Source: Actinomycetota bacterium
GTDB lineage: Bacteria > Actinomycetota > Acidimicrobiia > Acidimicrobiales > AC-14
Length of the DNA: 36,223 nucleotides
NCBI GenBank assembly: GCA_040754375.1
Contig: JBFMCT010000033.1
Span: 1-36,223 of the forward strand
Direction of reading: 5' to 3'
Every line of letters starts with the position of its first letter. Within the stretch, counting starts at the first letter, position 1. The notes beneath the pieces are model-generated. The model was given only the letters and a program-made list of their open reading frames with translations, ran no database searches and was not told where the DNA came from. Of this stretch, positions 17,417-25,313 are shown piece by piece. The position numbers and the translations under genes are program-made.

Positions 17417-17605
17417 ATGCCTAGAACCACAATTCGCTGCCCCGAGTGTTACGCCCGCGTCGTGGCCGGGGCCGAGGACGACGAGCAGACCGCCCTGTGG
17501 CTCCACGGCCTGAGCGGGCGCTGCCGGGCCAAGCAGACGCCCAAGACCGAGCGCCCTCGCCGCAAGGAACGTCTCGAAGCCATGCTCGGCGAAGAGTGGG
17601 GCTGA
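17417..17605 (+). CDS. Small zinc-ribbon-like protein
   Basis: 62 residues starting MPRTTIRCPECYARVV. The CPEC pair and a later single Cys in SGRCRAK suggest a metal-binding or disulfide-bearing N-terminus. The C-terminal half is strongly charged (PKTERPRRKERLEAM) and probably helical. No family is recognised. G/C at most third codon positions and a plausible promoter support that it is real. There is no clear ribosome-binding site. It faces the cupin gene tail to tail across a 118-base gap. Confidence 0.55.
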   Translation: MPRTTIRCPECYARVVAGAEDDEQTALWLHGLSGRCRAKQTPKTERPRRKERLEAMLGEEWG

Positions 17606-17646
17606 CCCCCGCTCCCTAGTCGGGTTTGTGCAAAGGGACAACCTCA

Positions 17647-17685
17647 CCGGTTGCGTCTTGCACAGTACGCAGTGTCAGCAACCGG
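17647..17685. terminator. Inverted repeat between convergent genes, possible bidirectional terminator
   Basis: CCGGTTGC (17647-17654) pairs perfectly with GCAACCGG (17678-17685) around a 23-base loop. Just upstream, TTGTGCAA (17626-17633) and TTGCACAG (17658-17665) give a second, competing pairing. The site lies in the gap between convergent genes, where termination is expected. No T-run follows, so Rho-independent activity is uncertain. Confidence 0.35.
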
Positions 17686-17723
17686 CGGGCGGCGATGGCG
17701 ACCCGGCCCGACGGCCTGTGTAC

Positions 17724-18149
17724 TCAGGGGGCGGGGGACCAGCCGGGGGGAGCGAGTTCGAAGCCGGACATCTCGAATGCGGGGGAGACGGTGCAACCCA
17801 CCAGCGCCCACGGCCCGAGGGGCCAGGCCGACTGCCAGGCGCCCGCGGGGACGACGGCCTGGGGGCGATGACCGGCGGCCACATCGTGGCCCAGTTCGTG
17901 GGTCGTGGGGGGCCGGCCGGGCTCGGCCACGACCAGACGCAGGGGGTCGCCGGCGTAGAAGTGCCAGAGCTCGTCGGCGTCGATACGGTGCCAGGCGGCG
18001 CGTTCGCCCGCGGCCAGCAGGTAGTAGATGGCCGTACCCGCGGCCCGCTGGCCGGCGCCCGTCTGGGCCCGCCACGTCTCGCGAAACCGGCCACCTTCGG
18101 GATGGGGCGAGAGGTCGAGGGCGAGGGCGATCTCGGAGGCGCTGGCCAT
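17724..18149 (-). CDS. DUF985 cupin-fold protein
   Basis: 141 residues with the DUF985 (cupin_5) pattern: LDLSPHPEGGRFRETWRA near the N-terminus, then AIYYLLAAGERAAWHRIDADELWHFYAG (in parts) and an ending with VGCTVSPAFEMSGFELA. The His and Glu residues in the HRIDADELWH segment match the usual cupin metal or ligand site. The biochemical role of this family is not defined. The ATG is 68 bp from the divergent penicillin-binding protein start. Confidence 0.85.
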   Translation of the reverse strand: MASASEIALALDLSPHPEGGRFRETWRAQTGAGQRAAGTAIYYLLAAGERAAWHRIDADELWHFYAGDPLRLVVAEPGRPPTTHELGHDVAAGHRPQAVVPAGAWQSAWPLGPWALVGCTVSPAFEMSGFELAPPGWSPAP

Positions 18150-18217
18150 TGGGGCATTGTGGCCTGCATTGGCGCCAGGGTTGAACCGCGAGCAGGTGTG
18201 GAAGAACCACGGGGACC

Positions 18218-20320
18218 GTGTCTGTCGCCCACGCCCCCGAACACCTCGCTGCTCCCGCCGGACCAGGCCCGCTCCAGTGGCCCGACGGTGAGTGGCCCGA
18301 CGGGCCCGACGAGTGGCCTGACCAGCCCGTCGAGCCGTGGTTCTGGAGGGCGGTGGGCCATGGGGTCGGGGTGGTCGTGCTGTGGGCCACGGCCGTCTCG
18401 CTGGTGGGTGGGGCGGTGGCCGGGGCCGTGCTGGTCACGGCCCGCACGACCAGCGAGATCGCCCGCCACGGGGCCACGGCCGCCCCCGCCGACCCCATCA
18501 AGCTCTCGCCCCTGGCCACCCGTTCGGTGGTCTACGCCCGCGACGGCAGCGTGCTGGCCGAGCTGCACGCCGAGCAGGACCGGGTACCGATCCCCCTCGA
18601 CCAGGTGCCCGACCACGTCGTGGCCGCCGTGCTGGCTGCCGAGGACGAGCGCTTCTACGAGCACGGCGCCCTCGATGCCCGGGCCATCCTGCGGGCGGCC
18701 GTGGCCAACGTCCAGAACGGCGAGGTGTCCCAGGGCGGCTCGACGATCACCCAGCAACTCGTCAAGAACGAGCTGCTCACGCCCGAGCAGGAGCTGGGGC
18801 GCAAGGTGCGGGAGGCGTTCCTGGCCCTGGAGATGGAGCGCCAGTTCACCAAGGACGAGATCCTCGAGCGCTACCTGAACGGCGTGTACTTCGGGAACGG
18901 GGCCTACGGGTTGGAGGCGGCCGCCCAGCGCTACTTCGGCACGGAGGCCCAGCACCTCGAGCTCGCCCAGGGGGCGCTGCTGGCCGGCCTGATCCGCTAC
19001 CCGAGCGGGTCGGACCCGTTCACCAACCCGGACGCGGCCCGCGAGCGGCGCGACTTGGTGGCCGACCGCATGCACTTCCTGGGCCAGATCGGCGCCGAGG
19101 AGGCCGAGGCGGTCAAGAGCGAGCCCCTGCCCACCCCGCCCCCCGACCCCGGCCCTCGCAGCACCGACTACTTCGCCGAGAAGGTGAAGCTCGAGCTGCT
19201 GGGTGCCGAGTGGCTGGGCGAGAGTGACCAGGAGCGTTACCAGGCCGTGTTCGCCGGGGGCCTGCAGGTCCACACCACCCTCGACCCCGTGGCCCAGCAG
19301 GCGGCCCACGCCTCGGTGGAGCGCATCGTGCCCGACGACCCCCGGGGGTTCACGGCCGCGCTGGCCGCCATCGAACCCCGCACCGGCGCGGTGAGGGCCC
19401 TGGTCGGGGGGCGGGACTTCGACCAGGCCAAGTTCAACCTGGTGACCGACGGGGACGGCCGCCAGACGGGTTCGTCGTTCAAGACGTTCACCTTGCTGGC
19501 CGCGCTGGAGTCGGGCATGGGAGTAGACGACACCATCTCGGGGTCGGCCCCGTGCCCCATCGACAACCCGGTGGCCGTCGACCCGATCTGGTCACCCCGC
19601 AACGTCGAGGGTATGGGCGGGGGCACCATGACGCTGGCGTCGGCCACGGCCAGCTCGGTGAACTGCGCCTACGCCCGTCTGATCAAGCTGGTCGGGCCCG
19701 AGAAGGTCGTCGACGTGGCCCAGCGCCTGGGCATCACCCACCCGCTCCAGCCCCACCTGTCGATCACGCTGGGCAGCGAGCCCGTCACGCCCCTGCAGAT
19801 GGCCACCGCCTACGCCACCTTGGCGGCCGACGGCGAGCGGCGTGACCCGTTCTTCATCGAGCGGGTGCTGGACCGCGACGGCAAGACTGTCTTCGAGCAC
19901 GAGGACGCCCCCGAACGAGCGGTGGCTGCCGGCCACGCCCGGGCCGTGACCTCGGTGCTGACCCAGGCCGTCTCCAGCGGGACGGGCGCGGGGGCCATCG
20001 TGCCCGGGCGGCCGGTGGCCGGCAAGACGGGCTCGACCGACGAGAACGCCGACGCCTGGTTCGTGGGCTACACGCCCCAGTTGGCCACCGCCGTGTGGAT
20101 GGGGGCGCCCGAGGCCCGGGTGCCGATGTACAACGTGGGCGGTTACCCCCGGGTGTACGGCGGGACGTTCCCGGCCATGGTCTTCGGCTCCTTCATGCGG
20201 GCCGCCCTGGCCGACCAGCCGGTCGAGCACTTCGGTGAGCCACCGCCGTCGGACCGCTGGCCCGAGCACCACCACCTCCCCGACCCGCCGGCCCGGCCCC
20301 GGGCCCCGGCCGGCTGGTGA
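18218..20320 (+). CDS. Class A penicillin-binding protein (glycosyltransferase/transpeptidase)
   Basis: Polymerises and cross-links peptidoglycan outside the membrane. A Trp/Pro/Asp-rich cytoplasmic tail of about 40 residues is followed by one membrane segment (about 45-75). The GT51 domain has EDERFYEHG near residue 141 and GGSTITQQL near 180. The transpeptidase domain has SSFK at 419-422 (Ser419 nucleophile), SVN at 480-482 and KTGS at 603-606, so both activities look intact. The last 35 residues are Pro-rich with His clusters. The GTG start has no obvious ribosome-binding site. Divergent from the cupin gene; 700 residues is usual for actinobacterial PonA-type proteins, but no PASTA domain is seen. 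Confidence 0.93.
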   Translation: MSVAHAPEHLAAPAGPGPLQWPDGEWPDGPDEWPDQPVEPWFWRAVGHGVGVVVLWATAVSLVGGAVAGAVLVTARTTSEIARHGATAAPADPIKLSPLATRSVVYARDGSVLAELHAEQDRVPIPLDQVPDHVVAAVLAAEDERFYEHGALDARAILRAAVANVQNGEVSQGGSTITQQLVKNELLTPEQELGRKVREAFLALEMERQFTKDEILERYLNGVYFGNGAYGLEAAAQRYFGTEAQHLELAQGALLAGLIRYPSGSDPFTNPDAARERRDLVADRMHFLGQIGAEEAEAVKSEPLPTPPPDPGPRSTDYFAEKVKLELLGAEWLGESDQERYQAVFAGGLQVHTTLDPVAQQAAHASVERIVPDDPRGFTAALAAIEPRTGAVRALVGGRDFDQAKFNLVTDGDGRQTGSSFKTFTLLAALESGMGVDDTISGSAPCPIDNPVAVDPIWSPRNVEGMGGGTMTLASATASSVNCAYARLIKLVGPEKVVDVAQRLGITHPLQPHLSITLGSEPVTPLQMATAYATLAADGERRDPFFIERVLDRDGKTVFEHEDAPERAVAAGHARAVTSVLTQAVSSGTGAGAIVPGRPVAGKTGSTDENADAWFVGYTPQLATAVWMGAPEARVPMYNVGGYPRVYGGTFPAMVFGSFMRAALADQPVEHFGEPPPSDRWPEHHHLPDPPARPRAPAGW

Positions 20321-20414
20321 CCACCGGTTCATAGCCTGCGCCCCGGCGCTACCCAGCGTGCGCTCAGGTCGGTGCCCGACTGTGCCGGTGTCCCACCGAC
20401 CAAGGAGAGAGTGC

Positions 20415-20735
20415 ATGGCCCGTCCCAGTAGAAGTTGGTTGGCCGCTGCGGCCGTGTCCGTAGCGTTGGCCGCCGGTGCCGCCGGAGCGTTGGTCGTCGG
20501 AGTGCCCGGCGTGTCGGGTGCCCAGACGAGCGAGGCCCCCACGACGACCGTGCCGCCCGCGGCCGAGCAGGAGGGCACCGGCGAGCGCCCCGGCCGGGGC
20601 CACGGTCACGGTCACGGCCAGAACTGCCCCGACAAGGAGGGCGAAGGCGGCGCCGAAGGCACCTCGATGCGGCTGCGCATGGCCGACGCCCACGAACGGA
20701 TGGGCGGGCCGGCCAAGGGGCATGCCAACCAGTAG
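20415..20735 (+). CDS. Secreted small His-rich protein
   Basis: 106 residues. A Sec signal peptide (MARPSRSW, Ala/Val-rich core, likely cleavage after VSGA near residue 36) leads to a mature part of about 70 residues. This begins with a Thr/Pro/Glu linker, has an HGHGHGQNCP cluster that could bind metal, and ends with a short charged helix. No family is recognised. AAGGAGA at 20402-20408, 6 bases before the ATG at 20415, supports this start over the longer upstream frame. It is followed by a small hairpin and the cold-shock gene. Confidence 0.7.
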   Translation: MARPSRSWLAAAAVSVALAAGAAGALVVGVPGVSGAQTSEAPTTTVPPAAEQEGTGERPGRGHGHGHGQNCPDKEGEGGAEGTSMRLRMADAHERMGGPAKGHANQ

Positions 20736-20741
20736 TGCGCG

Positions 20742-20755
20742 GGGCGGCTTCGCCC
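20742..20755 (+). terminator. Short GC hairpin after the secreted-protein gene
   Basis: GGGCG (20742-20746) pairs with CGCCC (20751-20755) around GCTT, 6 bases after the stop codon. It abuts the TACAAT box of the next promoter and has no T-run. It may be a weak terminator or simply a GC-rich spacer. Confidence 0.35.
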
Positions 20756-20761
20756 TACAAT
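20756..20761 (+). promoter_or_regulatory. -10 box of the cold-shock gene
   Basis: TACAAT is a near-consensus -10 box 55 bases before the GTG of the cold-shock gene. Its last two bases are the first two of the 16-bp palindrome, so transcription would start inside the left arm. No good -35 box is seen. Confidence 0.5.
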
Positions 20762-20800
20762 CTCGGCGCGAGCGGGCAATGGAACCGCTCGCGCCGAGAT
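20760..20800. promoter_or_regulatory. Perfect 16-bp inverted repeat in the cold-shock promoter/leader
   Basis: ATCTCGGCGCGAGCGG (20760-20775) is exactly complementary to 20785-20800, with a 9-base loop GCAATGGAA. It starts within the -10 box and ends 16 bases before the GTG. It could be an operator that blocks initiation, or, as RNA, a hairpin sitting just upstream of the AAGAGAG ribosome-binding region. Confidence 0.75.
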
Positions 20801-20816
20801 GCGAAGAGAGACCTAG

Positions 20817-21017
20817 GTGGCTACAGGAACCGTGAAGTTTTTCAATGCGGAGAAGGGCTACGGCTTCATCTCCCGGGAGCAGGGCGACGACGTGTTCGTG
20901 CACTTCTCCAACATCGTGGGGTCGGGCTACCGCACCCTCGAACAGGGCCAGCGGGTGGAGTTCGACGTGGCCCCCGGGCGCAAGGGCGAAGAAGCGCAGA
21001 ACGTCCGGGTCATCTGA
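20817..21017 (+). CDS. cspA: Cold-shock domain protein
   Basis: 66 residues, a single cold-shock domain that binds single-stranded RNA and DNA. RNP1 (KGYGFI, residues 13-18) and RNP2 (VFVHF) are intact, and the start [14 protein letters not shown] is canonical. The C-terminus is slightly divergent but of normal length. The GTG start is preceded by AAGAGAG. Expression is probably controlled by the palindrome between promoter and start. As with most Csp proteins, cold-specific expression cannot be assumed; the symbol is a family label. Confidence 0.93.
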   Translation: MATGTVKFFNAEKGYGFISREQGDDVFVHFSNIVGSGYRTLEQGQRVEFDVAPGRKGEEAQNVRVI

Positions 21018-21023
21018 CCTGAG

Positions 21024-21042
21024 GCCCGCCGGTGGGGCGGGC
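21024..21042. terminator. Hairpin between convergent genes
   Basis: GCCCGCC (21024-21030) pairs with GGCGGGC (21036-21042), loop GGTGG, 7 bases after the cold-shock stop codon. It lies in the 81-base convergent gap and could terminate both strands. No T-run is visible. Confidence 0.4.
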
Positions 21043-21098
21043 GCCACAGCCACCTGACCGGGCCGGCCCGGGACGGCTCGCGTCCGGGAAGAGCAGGC

Positions 21099-21425
21099 TC
21101 AGGCGGCGTCGGCCTGGGGGCCGGCCTCAGGCTCGGGTTCGAGCACCAGGCGGGCCATGCCCGAGACGATCTCGACCGACGGGCCCTTGGCCGTCTCGTG
21201 GATGACCACCTCGACCGTGGCGACCCGGCTGGCCCACTCGTCGAGCACCTCGAGGGCGGCGCGGGCCCGGGCGCGTCCCGGGAAGCGGGCCTCCAGGGTG
21301 ACCGGGAGCGACGGCCCGTCGGTGCCGGCACGAGTCAGCAGGCAGTCGATGGTGACTGTGCCCTCGCCCTGCTCGGCGAACAGCAGTTGCCCCGAGAGGG
21401 AGATGGTGGTGGTGGGCTTTCCCAT
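21099..21425 (-). CDS. Unknown 108-residue protein, last gene of the oxidase/hydrolase operon
   Basis: I do not recognise the family. The sequence alternates short strands (TTISLSGQLLFA, GTVTIDCLL, SLPVTLEARF, VATVEVVIHET, SVEIVSGMARLVL), so an all-beta or alpha/beta fold is likely. One helix contains a WASR motif. The C-terminal 12 residues are Glu/Pro/Ala-rich. There is no signal peptide. I start it at the ATG at 21425; the open frame upstream runs over the SDR gene in another phase. A 53-base gap separates it from the SDR gene. GATACA before the start could be a weak -10, so it may have its own promoter. Confidence 0.65.
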   Translation of the reverse strand: MGKPTTTISLSGQLLFAEQGEGTVTIDCLLTRAGTDGPSLPVTLEARFPGRARARAALEVLDEWASRVATVEVVIHETAKGPSVEIVSGMARLVLEPEPEAGPQADAA

Positions 21426-21478
21426 GGTCTCTGTATCGGCATATACCCCGCCGGACTGGAGCCCCACCCTCCGCCGGC

Positions 21479-22306
21479 TCATTCCGAGCTCCAGGTGGAG
21501 CGGAAGTCGGCGTAGAGGGTCAGCCCGCCGTCCACGTAGATGGTCTGGCCGCAGATGTAGGCGCCTCCGTCGGAGAGGAGGAAAGCTGTGACTTCGGCCA
21601 TCTCCTCGGCCGTGCCCGCCCGCCCTATGGGGATGTTGGCCGTGACCTGCTCGCGCTTGTGGGGGTCGTCGAGCCACGAGCGGTTGATGGGGGTGACCGT
21701 GGCGCCGGGGCCGATGCCGTTGACCCGGATCCCGCGACCGGCGTACTCCAGGGCCAGGGTGGTGGTCAGGTTGCCCATGGCCCCCTTGCTCAGGGCGTAG
21801 CTCAGGAACCGGGGCTTGGGGATGACCTGGTGCACTGACGACACGTTGACGATGGCCCCCGGGCGCCCGCCTTCCAGCAGGCCGGCGATGTGCTCGCGGG
21901 CGCACAGGAAGGCCCCCCGGATGTTGACGGCCATGACCCGGTCGAAGTCGGCGGCCGCCAGCCGGTGGGAGTCCTGGGCCGACTGGATTCCGGCATTGTT
22001 GACCAGGAAGTCGACCGGTCCCAGCTCGGCCCGGGCCCGGGCGAACATGGCCTTCACCTGGTCCTCGTCGGACACGTCCGCCCTGACCAGGACGGCCCGG
22101 CCCGGCCCGGGGCAGTTGTTGACCTCGTCGATGCAGCCGGCCACGCCCTCGTCGATGGCCTGGCGGGTGCTCTCGGCGCCGCCCGGCTCGCCGACGTAGT
22201 TGACGGCCACGTTGGCGCCCTCGTGGCCCAGCTTGACGGCGATGGCCTGGCCGATGCCCGAGCCTCCCCCGGTGACGATGGCGGTGCGTCCCTGGAGGCC
22301 CTCCAC
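21479..22306 (-). CDS. SDR-family oxidoreductase
   Basis: 275 residues of the classical short-chain dehydrogenase family: TGGGSGIGQ cofactor loop at about 12-20, NNAG near 106, catalytic Ser in NVSSVHQ near 155, and YALSK near 168-172. Cofactor preference is unclear; a neutral residue pattern after the second strand fits either NAD or NADP. An insert of roughly 15 residues with two Cys (GVAGCIDEVNNCPGPG) follows the second helix and is unusual. The GTG start lies 1 base after the hydrolase stop, so the two are co-translated. The closest family labels are glucose-1-dehydrogenase-like; the substrate is unknown. Confidence 0.85.
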   Translation of the reverse strand: MEGLQGRTAIVTGGGSGIGQAIAVKLGHEGANVAVNYVGEPGGAESTRQAIDEGVAGCIDEVNNCPGPGRAVLVRADVSDEDQVKAMFARARAELGPVDFLVNNAGIQSAQDSHRLAAADFDRVMAVNIRGAFLCAREHIAGLLEGGRPGAIVNVSSVHQVIPKPRFLSYALSKGAMGNLTTTLALEYAGRGIRVNGIGPGATVTPINRSWLDDPHKREQVTANIPIGRAGTAEEMAEVTAFLLSDGGAYICGQTIYVDGGLTLYADFRSTWSSE

Positions 22307-22307
22307 G

Positions 22308-23444
22308 TCAGACGGTCAGGGGGGGCCGGTCGAAACGCTGAGGCTCGTCCTTGCGGTGCTTCTCGATGAAGTCCAGGAGCCGGGGGAAGATGTCGGCCGC
22401 CACCCGCTCGCCCATGAACGGGTCCTGGTGGCCGTAGCCCCGGAAGACGTGCAGCTCGTGGCGACCGGGGGCCAGGCGCTCCAGGGCCTGGTGGCAGACG
22501 ACGTTGGAGTCGGTGAACACCTTGTTGTCGTCGCCCGTCATCAGCAGCATCGGGGTCTCGATGTCTCGGGCGTGGGTGAGGTAGTCGGCCGGCAGGCGGG
22601 AGTGGGCCGGCTGGTCGTCGTAGCGGACGGCCCGTCCCGCCCTGACCATCTTGGCCACGTGGCGGTAGTAGTTCATGCTGGTGGCCCCGTAGAGGTCGCC
22701 ACCGCGGCGGTGGGTGACCTCGGCCAGGTTCTCGTGGTGGTAGAGGGCGGGGCGTCCCGACCCCCACATCACGCTCAGCATATGGCAGGCGGGCACGTCG
22801 CACTCGGGGTGGAACAGGGACAGGAAGCGGCTCACGAGCTTGCCCCGGGTGATGCCCTTGTCCTGGCTCCAGCGGGGGTTGAGGTAGGGGAAGCCGAGCA
22901 CGTGCTCGACGAAGTTGGGCCCGAGGGTGAGCTTGACGTGCGACCAGCGGGGGATGCGGGGGGTGAGGGCCACGCTGTTGGCCACCACGCTCGACACCCC
23001 GTCGACCACCTTGGCGAACAGGCTCATGACGAACGAGTTGGCCCCCAGGCAGTGGGAGATCACGTGGACGGGCTTGTCGCCGACGTGGCGGCGCATCTCG
23101 GCCAGGGCGGCCGGGTAGTCGTAGAGGGCCACGTCGTCCATCGTGTACTCGTGCTCGAAGAGGTTGTAGGAGTGGCGGTTGCTCATCCGGAAGTCGAGGC
23201 ACCACACGTCGTGGTAGCCGTTGTCGAGCAGGTAGCTGACCAGGTTGTAGTGCTCGGGCATGATGAACATGTCCGTCGAGGTGGTCAGGCCGTGGACGAT
23301 CATCACCGCCTCGGTGGCCTCGTCGGGCAACCCTCGGCGGAACCGGGTGAACGACAGGCCGAGCTTGTCCTCGGTCCAGAACCAGTGGGTGGTCACCTCG
23401 GCGTCGCGTACGCCGTCGAGGGTGAACAGCGGGATCTCACGCAT
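22308..23444 (-). CDS. Alpha/beta hydrolase with Cys at the nucleophile position
   Basis: 378 residues of the alpha/beta hydrolase fold. An oxyanion-type HGLTTSTD segment occurs at about 51-58. The nucleophile elbow reads S130-H-C132-L-G134, so the expected Ser is Cys. The acid is probably in LLMTGDDNKVF and the base is the His of RGYGHQDPF. The start at 23444 is preceded by GGAGGAGG; it overlaps the 3' end of the oxidase gene by 8 bases. No signal peptide is present. The large cap region rich in Tyr/His/Trp suggests a bulky substrate. I recall similar Cys-elbow hydrolases near flavin oxidases acting on sterol-like compounds, but the substrate here is not known. Confidence 0.85.
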   Translation of the reverse strand: MREIPLFTLDGVRDAEVTTHWFWTEDKLGLSFTRFRRGLPDEATEAVMIVHGLTTSTDMFIMPEHYNLVSYLLDNGYHDVWCLDFRMSNRHSYNLFEHEYTMDDVALYDYPAALAEMRRHVGDKPVHVISHCLGANSFVMSLFAKVVDGVSSVVANSVALTPRIPRWSHVKLTLGPNFVEHVLGFPYLNPRWSQDKGITRGKLVSRFLSLFHPECDVPACHMLSVMWGSGRPALYHHENLAEVTHRRGGDLYGATSMNYYRHVAKMVRAGRAVRYDDQPAHSRLPADYLTHARDIETPMLLMTGDDNKVFTDSNVVCHQALERLAPGRHELHVFRGYGHQDPFMGERVAADIFPRLLDFIEKHRKDEPQRFDRPPLTV

Positions 23445-24840
23445 CGGGTACCTCCTCCCCCGCGGTGGAACACAGCGTATGAGGGTCGAGCCGGCGGCGG
23501 CGATCGGGGTCTCGGGTCGTGCGCGAGTGCATGTAGCGCAGCGAGCCCGTGTGGTCACATATCTCGTCGAACTCCTCGACGATGCGATCGAGCAGGGCGG
23601 GGGTCATGCGGTCGGGGGCCATGGCCACGAAGAACAGCACTTCGACCCACTGGTCGTCGCCTGGGCGACCGGCGGCCAGGTGGGCCGAGCGGATGCCCTT
23701 GAGGTAGAGGGTGATGACCGTGAAGCAGCCGGTGTCGTCGCGGTAGCGGCGCAGCAGGTCATTTAGCCGGCGGGCCACGGCGTCGAGGTCGCGCTGGCGC
23801 ACGATGGCCACCAGGTAGCGGGTGGGGTCGCCCACGGTGGAGTCGATGACCCGGTCGGAGAACGACTCGGCGTTCTTCTGGGCGGCGAAGGGCGGGGCGA
23901 ACACGATGCCGGCCAGGCCGACGTACTTGAGGGCGCGGTCGATGGCCGGGGGGAGGCGCCCGGCCACGTAGCCGATCCCGTTGAGGGCGCCGTAGGCCGC
24001 CTTGTCGGCCAGGCGGGCCACCGGGGTGGGCTCGGCGGGGACGTAGACGGAGAACTGGCCGATGGCCAGGCGGCCGGCGTCGACCCACATGCCCCGCAGG
24101 AACCGGGCCTCGGGCGGGGGGTCGGCCAGCAGGGCCCCGGCGGCCGCCAGGAAGGCGTCCAGGGAGCGGTAGAAGCTCTGACGGTTGCGCCAGATGGTGG
24201 CGTGCTTGTCGACCCGCTCGACGCGTACGGTGAGCGAGGTGATGACGCCGTAGCGGCCCAGGCCGAGCAGCACCTGGTTGAGCTCGGCGGCGTCGTGCGT
24301 GCGGCTGGCCCGGCGTACCTCGCCGTCCCATTTCACGTACTCGATCTCGGTGACCAGGTCGACGAACAGCCCGTGGCGGAACGACGAGGCGCTGATGCCC
24401 CCGACCGAGGCGAACCCCCCGGTGGTCACGTGGGCGTGGTCGCCGATGACGGGCAGGCCCAGGCCCCGGGCAGCCAGGGCCTCGTCGACGTCGGCCGACT
24501 GCGAGCCCGCCTGCACGGTGACGGTCATGGCCTGCTCGTCGATCTCGAGGACGCGGTCGAGCTTCTCGGTGAGCAGGACCGTGCCCCGGTCGCGCACCAC
24601 CAGGTCGTTGCTGGAGTGACCGTGGGCGCGGACGGTTACTTCGTGGCCCAAGGCCTTGGCCTCGGCGAGCACCTCGACCACGTCGTCGGTCGTCTGGGGC
24701 AGGTAGACGCGCAGGGGGAACCGGGGCGCGGCCGCGGGCTCGGCCACCCTCGACCAGTCGTAGCCCAGGCTGTCGATGCTGTCGTGGGTGAACCGTTCGT
24801 GGCTGTTGATGCGCCCGACCCAGGCCGGCGTCCTGCTCAT
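23437..24840 (-). CDS. FAD-binding (PCMH/VAO-type) oxidoreductase
   Basis: 467 residues. The N-terminal FAD-binding domain shows LPQTTDDVVEVLAEA, then VRAHGHSSNDLVV near 70-82, where the His of GHS is the position that carries covalent FAD in many family members. The loop GGFASVGGISASSFRHG follows near 140-156. The C-terminal half is the substrate domain and contains no BBE-type Cys motif that I can see. Candidate reactions are oxidation of an alcohol or lactone ring with O2 as acceptor. ATG 24840 is preceded by GAAGGGCGG. It sits 14 bases after the SRPBCC gene and overlaps the hydrolase start, which places it centrally in the operon. Confidence 0.85.
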   Translation of the reverse strand: MSRTPAWVGRINSHERFTHDSIDSLGYDWSRVAEPAAAPRFPLRVYLPQTTDDVVEVLAEAKALGHEVTVRAHGHSSNDLVVRDRGTVLLTEKLDRVLEIDEQAMTVTVQAGSQSADVDEALAARGLGLPVIGDHAHVTTGGFASVGGISASSFRHGLFVDLVTEIEYVKWDGEVRRASRTHDAAELNQVLLGLGRYGVITSLTVRVERVDKHATIWRNRQSFYRSLDAFLAAAGALLADPPPEARFLRGMWVDAGRLAIGQFSVYVPAEPTPVARLADKAAYGALNGIGYVAGRLPPAIDRALKYVGLAGIVFAPPFAAQKNAESFSDRVIDSTVGDPTRYLVAIVRQRDLDAVARRLNDLLRRYRDDTGCFTVITLYLKGIRSAHLAAGRPGDDQWVEVLFFVAMAPDRMTPALLDRIVEEFDEICDHTGSLRYMHSRTTRDPDRRRRLDPHTLCSTAGEEVPDA

Positions 24841-24854
24841 GGCCGGGCCGCCCT

Positions 24855-25313
24855 TCAGGCTCCGGCTCCGGGCCGTAGCCGGCGGGCCAGGGCCTCGGCC
24901 AGGTCGTCGTAGCCCCGGCGCACCGACCGCCCGATGACGGCCATGACCGGCCGGGCCAGCAGCCCGGTGGCCGTCTCGGTCTGGACGAGCCGGGTCTGGT
25001 CCTCGCCCACCGGTTCGAGCAGGAACGAGCGCAGCACGTCGAACAGCGACGCCGGCACCATCTGGCGGCTGCGCCACGTGAGCTGGCGGGGTGGGTCGAC
25101 GATGCGGACTTGCTGGCGCATGGGCACCTTCAACCGGCCCATGCGCAGCGTCATCCTCACCTCGGCCCCGGCCCGGGGCGGCCCGTCGGCCCCGAACAGG
25201 GTGGGGTTCCACCCGTCCCACCCCTCGAAGTCGGCCAGCACGTCCCACACCCTCTCGGGCGGCGCGCCGACCACGGTCTCGGTCCGCAGGGTGGGGAAGG
25301 GCCGGGTGCTCAC
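24855..25313 (-). CDS. SRPBCC (START-like) domain protein
   Basis: 152 residues with the helix-grip pattern of the Bet v 1/polyketide-cyclase superfamily: TETVVGAPPERVWDVLADFEGWDGWNP (in parts) at the N-terminus, alternating strands, and a long basic C-terminal helix (RSVRRGYDDLAEALARRL). Such proteins bind hydrophobic ligands. As first gene of the operon it may carry or sense the substrate used by the oxidase and hydrolase downstream (inference). The start is GTG at 25313. No clear promoter is seen in the 276-base gap upstream. Confidence 0.82.
   Translation of the reverse strand: MSTRPFPTLRTETVVGAPPERVWDVLADFEGWDGWNPTLFGADGPPRAGAEVRMTLRMGRLKVPMRQQVRIVDPPRQLTWRSRQMVPASLFDVLRSFLLEPVGEDQTRLVQTETATGLLARPVMAVIGRSVRRGYDDLAEALARRLRPGAGA

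Noticed and set aside
17641-17705. Tandem repeat or CRISPR-like unit in the 17606-17723 gap
   Set aside because: Only inverted, not regularly spaced direct repeats are present; no array and no cas genes exist in the window.
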